DNA of 64,000 nt from Huintestinicola sp050874005 (GTDB taxonomy: Bacteria; Bacillota; Clostridia; Oscillospirales; Ruminococcaceae). Made by a program: the position numbers and the translations under genes. The stretch is from assembly GCF_050874005.1 (NCBI RefSeq), contig NZ_JBNMJV010000007.1, positions 30,073-94,072 of the forward strand, given 5' to 3'. The notes beneath the pieces are model-generated. The model saw nothing but the letters and a program-made list of their open reading frames with translations. It was not told where the DNA came from and ran no database searches. Below are positions 34,074-41,822 of this stretch, piece after piece. The first letter of the stretch is position 1, and every line of letters starts with the position of its first letter.

Positions 34074-34973
34074 ATGAGAATAGCTGACAGATGGACAGAT
34101 TACAGGCTTATCGACTGCTCCTGTTCGGAAAAGCTTGAATACTGGGGCAAGTATTCACTTGTACGCCCCGACCCTCAGGTAATATGGAAAACCGAAAAAA
34201 AGTCTCCCGTCTGGGATAAGGCTGACGGTCATTATTTCCGCTCGGACAAGGGCGGCGGTCAATGGAGCTTTGCAAAGAAGCTTCCCGAAAGCTGGCAGAT
34301 AGCCTATGAGCTTGGGATAGGCGAGAAGCTCGTTTTTAACATTCGTCCCACAGGCTTCAAGCATACGGGACTTTTCCCCGAGCAGGCGGTTAACTGGGAG
34401 TTCACCTCCGAGCTTATCAGAAAAAGGATAAGTGAAGGGAAAGAAGTAAATGTTCTTAACCTTTTTGCCTATACGGGGGGAGCTACACTTGCCTGCGCTG
34501 CGGCGGGAGCATCGGTATGCCACGTGGACGCTTCTAAGGGAATGGTCCAATGGGCAAGGGACAACGCCGCTTCCTCGGGACTTTCGGACAGACCTGTGCG
34601 CTGGATAGTGGACGACTGTGAGAAATTTGTTGCAAGAGAGATAAAGAGAGGCAGAAAGTATGACGCTGTGATAATGGATCCGCCCTCCTACGGCAGAGGT
34701 CCAAATCAGGAAGTATGGAAGCTTGAGGACTGCATTTACGACCTTGTAAAGCTATGCACAGGCGTTCTTAGCGACGACCCGCTTTTCTTCCTGCTTAACA
34801 GCTATACCACGGGGCTTTCTCCCTCTGTAATGGCGTATATCATCGGTGAGACGGTGGGCGAGAGGTATAAGGGTACGGTTTCGGCGGACGAGATAGGTCT
34901 CCCTGTGGAAACGGGAAAATATGCTCTTCCCTGTGGCTCTACGGCAATGTTTGTTGCCTCATCTGCAAAATAA
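34074..34973 (+). CDS. class I SAM-dependent methyltransferase (RlmI/RlmK-like)
   Basis: This is a 299-residue protein. The Rossmann SAM site is VLNLFAYTGGATLACAAAGA (about 124-143), followed by the acidic VCHVDASKGM and the NPPY-type motif MDPPSYGRG (about 199-207). These are typical of the 23S rRNA large-subunit methyltransferase group that methylates cytosine or guanine. There is no PUA domain, unlike RlmI, so the target is uncertain. ATG 34074 follows GAAAGGAA, 22 bases after the pseudo-mutase. It is the last gene of the ruv operon. Confidence 0.85.
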   Translation: MRIADRWTDYRLIDCSCSEKLEYWGKYSLVRPDPQVIWKTEKKSPVWDKADGHYFRSDKGGGQWSFAKKLPESWQIAYELGIGEKLVFNIRPTGFKHTGLFPEQAVNWEFTSELIRKRISEGKEVNVLNLFAYTGGATLACAAAGASVCHVDASKGMVQWARDNAASSGLSDRPVRWIVDDCEKFVAREIKRGRKYDAVIMDPPSYGRGPNQEVWKLEDCIYDLVKLCTGVLSDDPLFFLLNSYTTGLSPSVMAYIIGETVGERYKGTVSADEIGLPVETGKYALPCGSTAMFVASSAK

Positions 34974-34978
34974 TGTCC

Positions 34979-35018
34979 GAGTTTTGTGTCATTGCCTTAG
35001 GACAAAGAAACAAAACTC
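34979..35018 (+). promoter_or_regulatory. leader hairpin before ecfA1
   Basis: GAGTTTTGT (34979-34987) and ACAAAACTC (35010-35018) form a perfect nine-base inverted repeat with a 22-base loop, ending 23 bases before the ecfA1 start. No U-tract follows. It could be an RNA-processing or protein-binding structure; the function is not clear. Confidence 0.35.
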
Positions 35019-35041
35019 TCAGATAAGGAAGTGGTTATTTT

Positions 35042-35920
35042 TTGGAAAATATTATTTCTGCGGAAGATCTGATGTTCTATTACTCCGAGCCTTCGGAGGA
35101 GGAGCAGGATAACGGGCAGGAGGAAAATAAGATACTTGTTTTCGAGGACTTGAACCTCAGTATCGAAAAGGGCAGCTTTACCGTTATTCTCGGTCACAAC
35201 GGCTGCGGCAAATCCACATTCGCAAAGCACACCAATGCCATACTTCTTCCCTGCGGCGGTAAAATGACTGCGGCAGGCTTTGATACTTCCGATGAAAGCA
35301 GGCTTTTTGATATAAGAAAGCACATCGGAATGGTCTTTCAGAACCCCGATAATCAGATAGTTGCTTCGGTTGTGGAGGAAGATGTGGCATTTGCTCTTGA
35401 AAATATGGGCGTTCCCCCCGATGAGATGCGTGTCAGAGTTGACGAGGCGCTAAAAGCTGTTGGAATGTATGAGTACAGGGAACATTCTCCCTCACAGCTT
35501 TCGGGCGGTCAGAAACAGAGGGTGGCAATTGCGGGTATAATCGCTATGAAGCCCGACTGCATCGTCCTTGACGAGCCTACAGCTATGCTTGACCCTGCAG
35601 GCCGCAGGGAAGTAATGAAAACCATAAAGCGGCTTAACCGTGAAAACGGTGTTACCATCGTTCTTATCACCCATTATATGGACGAGGCGGCGCAGGCGGA
35701 CAGAGTGGTGGTTATGGACGGCGGAAAGGTAATCCTCGATGATACTCCCTCGGAGGTATTCTCCCACGTAGAAAAGCTCAGGGAGGTGGGACTTGATGTT
35801 CCCCAGTCCACTCAGCTTATGTATCTGCTTCGTGAAAACGGCAGAAAGGACGCTGACACCCACATAATCACCGAGGAAGAGTGTGCTGATTTCCTTGAAG
35901 GGCTTCTTCGTGGCAAGTAA
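35042..35920 (+). CDS. ecfA1: energy-coupling factor ATPase EcfA1
   Basis: This is a 292-residue ATPase of the cobalt/ECF type: Walker A GHNGCGKST near 57-65, Q-loop VFQNPDNQIV, signature LSGGQKQR, Walker B IVLDEPTAMLDP. The acidic insert near the N-terminus (EPSEEEQDNGQEEN) is unusual in length. TTG 35042 starts after AAGGAAG. It pairs with EcfA2 and EcfT downstream to power vitamin uptake through interchangeable S components. Unusually, two membrane-protein genes separate it from ecfA2. Confidence 0.92.
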   Translation: MENIISAEDLMFYYSEPSEEEQDNGQEENKILVFEDLNLSIEKGSFTVILGHNGCGKSTFAKHTNAILLPCGGKMTAAGFDTSDESRLFDIRKHIGMVFQNPDNQIVASVVEEDVAFALENMGVPPDEMRVRVDEALKAVGMYEYREHSPSQLSGGQKQRVAIAGIIAMKPDCIVLDEPTAMLDPAGRREVMKTIKRLNRENGVTIVLITHYMDEAAQADRVVVMDGGKVILDDTPSEVFSHVEKLREVGLDVPQSTQLMYLLRENGRKDADTHIITEEECADFLEGLLRGK

Positions 35921-36021
35921 GTTTTAATCATATTCTAATCCTTTTTCAGCGCAGATTTAAGGAATATGCGGTATTATAATACTACAGCAAAACGCTGAAT
36001 TTTGAAAGGGGATTATTTTTT

Positions 36022-36303
36022 ATGATGATCTTGACACTTGTTTCACTTATCGCTCTTCTTGTTATTGCAGGAATTACCGTTTTCTCGCTGTTTTCGGGAG
36101 TTGGGATACTGCTCTTTATGTGCATTGCGGCTATCGTCTGCATTATTGCAGGAGTATGGCTTCTCATTTCGCTCCTGGGCAAAGGCGTTTTCTCACTCCT
36201 TAAATGCGTGGTTTTTCTTTTCCTTATGCTCATACCTGCGGTAAATATAATTGCTCTTATCGCTCTGGCTATAATTGCGTACAGGTCGCTTAAAACCGAG
36301 TAA
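36022..36303 (+). CDS. small membrane protein, unknown function
   Basis: This is a 93-residue, almost entirely hydrophobic protein with three predicted membrane helices (about 3-25, 28-52, 58-86) and a short RSLKTE tail. ATG 36022 follows GAAAGGGG. A TATAAT at 35975-35980 with a poor -35 suggests it may have its own weak promoter. It lies between ecfA1 and ecfA2 and 15 bases before a second membrane protein gene. It is too short for an ECF S component. I do not recognise the family. Confidence 0.75.
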   Translation: MMILTLVSLIALLVIAGITVFSLFSGVGILLFMCIAAIVCIIAGVWLLISLLGKGVFSLLKCVVFLFLMLIPAVNIIALIALAIIAYRSLKTE

Positions 36304-36318
36304 AGGGGGGAGCAAAGC

Positions 36319-37068
36319 TTGGCTGCTGTAATAATTTCGCTTATCATTACTGTGGGGGCTGTGGCGTATTTCATTGCCGACTGCAGCGGAAAGCTGAACA
36401 GGGAGTATATAGGCACAGGAAATATTTACCTTGCCTTTCCTGTTCTTCACGCACTTGCGGCAGGGATATCATCGGCTGTTATGTTCGGAGTAAAACCCGA
36501 TTTTGAGTTTGATGACGCTTCGGGCAGCAATATGCTGTATATGTTTTTATGCCTGATAATTGCCGTTCCCGGGATAATTGTTTCGGTGATAGGTGCTGTG
36601 CGGTTTATGCGTCACAGCAGAAAGTCGGGGTATTCCGACGATCATATAAAGCTCGGTATGACCTCTGCGGCAATAGCTATCCCTGCTGCGGTCATTGCGC
36701 TTGTTCTTGCGGTGATCGTATGCATATATCTTATCGGTGCATTTTCTGTTGGTGCGGCAGTTGTTTTATTCGGCTCCCTGCTTGCGTTTTGTATCGGCTT
36801 TGTTATCGTGATATTCTTTATCCCGCTCTTTATGGCTATTGTCGGTATCAGTTTAGCTTCGGCTTGCCTGCCGCTGATAAATCTTCTGGTGATATCTGCG
36901 GTCTGCTTCGGCGTCCTTTACTGCATTGCCGCATACGGGGGAATTAGTTCCGCTGTATCACTTTGCAAAGAGGGAGCCATCAGCAAGAAAAAGGCTGTAC
37001 TTTATTCGGTATTATCGCTTTTTATGTTCACAAATATTTATGCGCTTTCTCAGATGAAGAGAAAATAA
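36319..37068 (+). CDS. polytopic membrane protein, unknown function
   Basis: This is a 249-residue protein with about six membrane helices and no recognised motif. TTG 36319 starts seven bases after a GGGGGGAG site. A charged loop (RHSRKSGYSDDHIK, about 95-108) and the C-terminal KRK suggest the loops' sidedness. It sits between ecfA1 and ecfA2, coupled to the 93-residue membrane protein. Its size would fit an ECF S component, but I see none of their conserved features (no N-terminal Ala motif in the first helix). Treat it as unknown. Confidence 0.75.
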   Translation: MAAVIISLIITVGAVAYFIADCSGKLNREYIGTGNIYLAFPVLHALAAGISSAVMFGVKPDFEFDDASGSNMLYMFLCLIIAVPGIIVSVIGAVRFMRHSRKSGYSDDHIKLGMTSAAIAIPAAVIALVLAVIVCIYLIGAFSVGAAVVLFGSLLAFCIGFVIVIFFIPLFMAIVGISLASACLPLINLLVISAVCFGVLYCIAAYGGISSAVSLCKEGAISKKKAVLYSVLSLFMFTNIYALSQMKRK

Positions 37069-37130
37069 TTTATCGGACACGAAAACATTATCCGTTTTCC
37101 GGAAATGTATTTTAAATCTGGAGGCTTAAA

Positions 37131-38009
37131 ATGTCAATTATTAAAACTGAAAAACTTACCTACACCTACAGTCAGGGGACGCCCTTTGAAAAGACTGCGG
37201 TGAACAATGTTGACCTTGAGATAGAGGAGGGCGAGCTTGTGGGCGTTATCGGGCACACAGGCTCGGGCAAGTCTACCCTTATTCAGCATTTCAACGGTCT
37301 TATAAAGCCCACCTCGGGCAGAGTGCTTATCGACGGGACGGATATCTGGAGCAAAGACGTGAAGCTTCGTGATATCCGTTTTAAGGTGGGGCTGGTCTTT
37401 CAGTACCCCGAATATCAGATATTCGAGGACACAGTTTATAAGGACATTGCCTTCGGTCCGAAGAATATGGGACTTGACGAAAAGGAGATAGACAGGCGTG
37501 TGAGAGAGACTGCGGAGCTTGTGGGGATAAGCCCTGAGCTTCTGAAAAAATCTCCCTTTGAGCTTTCGGGAGGTCAGAAGAGACGTGTCGCCATTGCGGG
37601 AGTTATGGCAATGCGACCCAAGGTGCTTATACTTGACGAGCCTACGGCAGGTCTTGACCCGAGAGGAAGGGAGACTATTCTCGGGCAGATAAAGCGTTAT
37701 CACGATGAAACAAGGTCTACGGTAATGCTTGTTTCACACAGTATGGAGGACGTTGCTCGTTTTGCAAGCAGGATACTTGTTATGAACAAGGGCGAGGTGC
37801 TGTGCTACGATACGCCCCCTGCTGTATTTGCAAGGGCGGAGGAGATAGCTTCCGTGGGTCTTTCCGTTCCTCAGATAACAAAGATCTTCGGGTTTCTGCG
37901 AAAGAGGGGCATCGACATAAGAGGGGACGTTTATACGGTGGAATTTGCACTAAAGACCATAAACGAATACCTTGAAGCTCACGGCAGAGGAGGACTTGAA
38001 AATGCTTAA
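37131..38009 (+). CDS. ecfA2: energy-coupling factor ATPase EcfA2
   Basis: This is a 292-residue ATPase: Walker A GHTGSGKST near 43-51, Q-loop VFQYPEYQIFEDTV, signature LSGGQKRR, Walker B LILDEPTAGLDP, switch His in VSHSM. The VFQYPEYQ form is diagnostic of EcfA2. ATG 37131 follows TGGAGGC. It overlaps ecfT by eight bases. Confidence 0.94.
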   Translation: MSIIKTEKLTYTYSQGTPFEKTAVNNVDLEIEEGELVGVIGHTGSGKSTLIQHFNGLIKPTSGRVLIDGTDIWSKDVKLRDIRFKVGLVFQYPEYQIFEDTVYKDIAFGPKNMGLDEKEIDRRVRETAELVGISPELLKKSPFELSGGQKRRVAIAGVMAMRPKVLILDEPTAGLDPRGRETILGQIKRYHDETRSTVMLVSHSMEDVARFASRILVMNKGEVLCYDTPPAVFARAEEIASVGLSVPQITKIFGFLRKRGIDIRGDVYTVEFALKTINEYLEAHGRGGLENA

Positions 38010-38811
38010 AGATATCACCATCGGACAGTATTTTCCTATGGACTCTGCTGTTCATAAGCTTGACGCACGTTTTAAAATAGTTATCACGGCGGTCTTTATC
38101 GTAATGATATTTTCTGCTGACAGCTTTTTGTCCCTGGGTTTAGCGTTTTTATTTTTTGTTATTGCTTTCGCTGCTTCAAAGCTGTCGCCCAAGCTTATTC
38201 TCAAAAGTATGAAGCCTATCATACCGATCATAATATTCACTTCTGTGCTGAATATTTTCTTTATTGACGGCGTTACTGTGTTTCAGATATGGAAAATTCG
38301 CATAACGGACAACGGGCTTATTACTTCGGGATATATGATAATAAGGCTTATTGCCCTTATCTGCGGCTCGTCCCTGCTCACCTACACCACCTCGCCAATT
38401 GTGCTTACCGACGCTATCGAGCAGATGATGAAGCCATTGGGAAAGCTTCATTTCCCTGTTCACGAGCTTGCGATGATGATGACCATCGCTCTGAGATTTA
38501 TCCCCACCCTTATCGAGGAAACGGATAAGATAATGTCTGCTCAGAAGGCAAGAGGTGCGGATATGGACAGCGGTACGTTACTTGAGCGTGCAAAGGCGCT
38601 TGTACCTATAATCATTCCCTTGTTTGTGTCCTCCTTCAGAAGAGCGGAGGAGCTGGCGCTGGCAATGGAATGCCGCTGCTATAACGGCGGTGAGGGTCGG
38701 ACAAAGCTTAAATCCTTGGTTTCGGGCGGCTCGGATTATGCGGCGCTGTGCCTGTCGCTGCTGTTCTTATGCGGCGTTATGATAATTGATTTGGGCAGAG
38801 TTGTTTTATAA
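38002..38811 (+). CDS. ecfT: energy-coupling factor transmembrane protein EcfT
   Basis: This is a protein of about 269 residues with the IGQYFPMDSAVHKLDARFK start typical of EcfT. ATG 38002, inside the ecfA2 end and behind AGAGGAGG, is preferred over the upstream frame. About five membrane helices are present, with the coupling motif QKARGADMDSG and a second coupling segment reading AMECRCYNGGEGRT, where ARG in well-studied EcfTs is here CRC. It docks S components on the ATPases. No S-component gene is in this window, as expected for a shared (group II) module. Confidence 0.92.
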   Translation: MLKDITIGQYFPMDSAVHKLDARFKIVITAVFIVMIFSADSFLSLGLAFLFFVIAFAASKLSPKLILKSMKPIIPIIIFTSVLNIFFIDGVTVFQIWKIRITDNGLITSGYMIIRLIALICGSSLLTYTTSPIVLTDAIEQMMKPLGKLHFPVHELAMMMTIALRFIPTLIEETDKIMSAQKARGADMDSGTLLERAKALVPIIIPLFVSSFRRAEELALAMECRCYNGGEGRTKLKSLVSGGSDYAALCLSLLFLCGVMIIDLGRVVL

Positions 38812-38831
38812 ATTAAAGGGAGGCGTAAGGC

Positions 38832-39575
38832 TTGTCAGTCCGCAATATCAAGGTGAAAATTGCATACAACGGTGCGGCATATCACGGCTTTCAGCGGCAG
38901 GAAAATGCGCTGTCCGTTCAGAATGTCCTTGAGGACAGGCTTTCCCGTCTTACGGCTTCCGAGGTGAAGATAAACGGCTGCTCACGGACGGATACAGGCG
39001 TTCACGCAAATGAGTATTTTTTCTCATTCCTGACGGAACACTCCATTCCCTGCAATAACATTATTCGTGGAATGAACAGCCTTTTGCCTGCAGATATTGC
39101 TGTGCTTGACTGCGAGGAGGTCCCGGCGGATTTTCACGCAAGATATTCCTGCAAAGGCAAAGAATACATTTACAAGATACTTAACCGAAGTGTGAGAGAC
39201 CCGTTTCTCGAAAACCTTGCTCTGCATTATCCCTATGAGCTTGATGTGGACAAGATGAACAGGGCAGGAAAATATATTGAAGGCACTCACGATTTTCTCT
39301 GCTTCTGCGGTGCGCTTGGAGTTAAGGAAAATACTGTGAGAACAGTTTCCCTATGCGAAGTTAAGCGTGAGGGAGACATTGTTATCCTCACCGTCAGAGG
39401 AGACGGATTTCTTTACAATATGGTGAGGATCATTGCAGGCACGCTTATTTATGTGAGCGAGGGTCGGATATCTATTGAAGATATCCCGAAAATAATTGAG
39501 AGCAGGGACAGAAACCTTGCGGGAGTGACCGCAAAGCCCTGCGGACTTTATTTAAACCGTGTGTTTTACGACTGA
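38832..39575 (+). CDS. truA: tRNA pseudouridine(38-40) synthase TruA
   Basis: This is a 247-residue protein with the catalytic Asp in the NGCSRTDTGVHA motif (about residue 55), the YHGFQRQ start and the GDGFLYNMVRIIAGTL end. TTG 38832 is the start, with AAGGGAGG upstream. It modifies U38-U40 in tRNA anticodon arms. It follows ecfT at 20 bases, the gene order common in Firmicutes. Confidence 0.96.
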   Translation: MSVRNIKVKIAYNGAAYHGFQRQENALSVQNVLEDRLSRLTASEVKINGCSRTDTGVHANEYFFSFLTEHSIPCNNIIRGMNSLLPADIAVLDCEEVPADFHARYSCKGKEYIYKILNRSVRDPFLENLALHYPYELDVDKMNRAGKYIEGTHDFLCFCGALGVKENTVRTVSLCEVKREGDIVILTVRGDGFLYNMVRIIAGTLIYVSEGRISIEDIPKIIESRDRNLAGVTAKPCGLYLNRVFYD

Positions 39576-39587
39576 GGAGGGAAATGT

Positions 39588-40769
39588 ATGCCCGTTACGG
39601 ATATTTCTGAGCTTAGAAAAAAAAGACAGGCGAAACAGACCAAGAATATGCTTATCAAGGTGTTTGTCATTCTTCTGCTCTGCGGCGCTGTGCTTGTGGG
39701 TGCGTTCACAAAGGATATGTGGCTGCCTTATTTTAAGGGGATAATGACCTCTATCCCCGAGAATATTTCTTCGGAAGGAACTGCAGACCTGTCTGAGGGA
39801 AAATTCCCTTTGAAGGTCGAGGGCGGGTCCGGCTTTCAGCTTATGGATATGGACGGGTCTCTCGCTCTTCTTGACGAGTCCAAATTTCACGTTTACAGCG
39901 TTGACGGCAAAGTTATGAACGAGCGTCAGCACACTTATGCAAATCCTATTCTCTGCGTTTCGGGGTCGAAGGCTCTTATCTATGACGAGGGCGGAAGAGA
40001 ATTCAGTCTGGAAAGCAAATATAAGAATATTTACACTAAAACGGCAGATGATGTTATTTACATTGCAGAGCTTTCAAAATCCGATTATGCCGCCGTTGTT
40101 ACCAAATCCGACAAATATCTTGCAATGCTTAAAATTTATGACCCGAACGGCGAGCCGATATTCACATATTTCAGCTATGACAGCCGTATTATTGATGTGA
40201 CCTTCAATGAAAACAGCAGCGGCTGCGTTATTACCGTACTGACTGCGGAGGGCGGTCAGCTTATTTCAAAAATGAAGCGGTTTGATTTCAATGACACGGA
40301 GCCGATGTGGGAGAGCGACAGCGTTCCTACCCTTGCTCTTGATGTTAAATTTACGGACGACGGCATAATTATGATAGGGGACACTATGACTGCGGGCTTT
40401 ACAAAAGACGGTGTTCTTACTTCCAAATACGTCTACAGCGACCCCATTACCGATTACGACACATCGGGAAATATTTCGGCTGTAATAACCGAAAATACAG
40501 ATCTCAGAAGGACAAAGCTTATTTCCTTTATCGGCGCTGACTGCGCTTCTCCATTTGTCACCGTACTTGACGAGGAGGCTAAAAAGGTTTATACAGGTAA
40601 TTCCCAGGTCTACATTTTAAATGACTCGGGCATTGATATTTTCAGTTCGGACGGTATTCTCGGCGGTGAGATACTCCTTGAGGACGATTATGACGATTTC
40701 TGCAAATGCGGAAAATACATATTCCTGCTCGGCTATGACAGCGTTAACCGCATAAGCTACAGCGGCTGA
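39588..40769 (+). CDS. single-pass membrane protein, DUF5711-like
   Basis: This is a 393-residue protein. A basic cytoplasmic N-terminus (ISELRKKRQAKQTKNM) is followed by one membrane helix (about 23-42). The extracytoplasmic region has repeated blade-like beta patterns (GSGFQLMDMDGSLALLDESKF..., VYSVDGKVM), consistent with a beta-propeller as in DUF5711 proteins. ATG 39588 follows GAGGAGGGAAA. It lies between truA and a CvpA-family gene, and the three may be one operon. The family name is from pattern recognition and is tentative. Confidence 0.7.
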   Translation: MPVTDISELRKKRQAKQTKNMLIKVFVILLLCGAVLVGAFTKDMWLPYFKGIMTSIPENISSEGTADLSEGKFPLKVEGGSGFQLMDMDGSLALLDESKFHVYSVDGKVMNERQHTYANPILCVSGSKALIYDEGGREFSLESKYKNIYTKTADDVIYIAELSKSDYAAVVTKSDKYLAMLKIYDPNGEPIFTYFSYDSRIIDVTFNENSSGCVITVLTAEGGQLISKMKRFDFNDTEPMWESDSVPTLALDVKFTDDGIIMIGDTMTAGFTKDGVLTSKYVYSDPITDYDTSGNISAVITENTDLRRTKLISFIGADCASPFVTVLDEEAKKVYTGNSQVYILNDSGIDIFSSDGILGGEILLEDDYDDFCKCGKYIFLLGYDSVNRISYSG

Positions 40770-40800
40770 GCATTTCGGTCAGAGGTGAATTTATTTTATA

Positions 40801-41769
40801 ATGATCCCATATATCTATGACATTGCTGCGGCGGTTATCCTTATCGTTTTTATCGGTCGGGGATTCAAGAGGGGAGTCCTCAGGACGGTACTGAGCCTTA
40901 TATGCCTTATTATTGCTATTTCTGCGGCGGCTGCCTGCTCATCATATCCTGTGACATCAAAAATATATGATGACTACCTTTCCGAGACTGTGAGTGAGCA
41001 CATTGACAATGCTGTAAAAGAGGTAAGAGACGAAACGACTAAGAAGCTCAAAGATGAAGCGGAACGGTCTGCTGACCGCTTCATTGACGATAATCTGGGA
41101 GGCTCGGAGGAATTAAAACAGTTTGTGCGAGATTATCTCAGTACCGATGACGAGGAGTTGAGAAACCAGTTATCAACTGCTTATTCATATTTGGGAATAG
41201 ATATAAGTACCCTCTTGACTAATCCCGATTTTCGTGCTAAAATAGAAGAGATAGCTTCGCAGTACAGCGGTTCGGTTGCTGATGAACTAAACAGCAGGCT
41301 GCCGCTTGGGATAAAGGTCTCCAAAAGTTCGGTCGAGAATATTCTGACCGATGAAAAGGTCCCCGAGGCAATTGTTTACGATATGTTCGGCATAAAGTCC
41401 GAAAATTCGCAGACAAAAGGAACGGCTGATTATATCGAGAATACCCTTGTCCGTCCTGCGGCTATAAGAATGATAAGCGCTGTGGTATGGGCTGCGGTCT
41501 TTACTATAGTGAATATTGTGCTGAAAATTATTGTGAATATTATTCTCATTGTCAGAAAGATAGAGCCTGTTAAAGCCTGCGACTCCATTCTCGGAGGAGT
41601 TTTAGGTGCGGCGGTGGGAGCTGCGGTACTTGCTGCGGCGGTTATTCTCATAGTTCTTATCATTCGTTTTACAGGCGGTATGACATATTTGAATGAAGAT
41701 ATTTTTTCGGATACGTTATTCTTCGGCAGGCTTTACGATCTTGCCAAGAGTCTTGATTTTCTGAACTGA
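40801..41769 (+). CDS. CvpA-family membrane protein
   Basis: This is a 322-residue protein. It begins with the CvpA-type helices (IYDIAAAVILIVFIGRGFKRGVLRTVLSLICLII). A large charged region (about 55-215) is inserted, followed by two more helices (about 220-245 and 265-300). Typical CvpA proteins are about 170-180 residues, so the extended middle domain is a feature of this clade. CvpA is linked to colicin V production and envelope homeostasis; the biochemical role is unknown. ATG 40801 follows AGAGGTG. Confidence 0.78.
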   Translation: MIPYIYDIAAAVILIVFIGRGFKRGVLRTVLSLICLIIAISAAAACSSYPVTSKIYDDYLSETVSEHIDNAVKEVRDETTKKLKDEAERSADRFIDDNLGGSEELKQFVRDYLSTDDEELRNQLSTAYSYLGIDISTLLTNPDFRAKIEEIASQYSGSVADELNSRLPLGIKVSKSSVENILTDEKVPEAIVYDMFGIKSENSQTKGTADYIENTLVRPAAIRMISAVVWAAVFTIVNIVLKIIVNIILIVRKIEPVKACDSILGGVLGAAVGAAVLAAAVILIVLIIRFTGGMTYLNEDIFSDTLFFGRLYDLAKSLDFLN

Positions 41770-41822
41770 TAGAGGATTATTTTTTCATTGTCCGACGTTT
41801 TCGGGCGGAAAGGATTGATTTA

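Noticed and set aside
36319..37068. ECF S component
   Set aside because: The size is near that of S components, but the protein lacks the conserved small-residue motif in helix 1 and any vitamin-binding signature, so I leave it as unknown.
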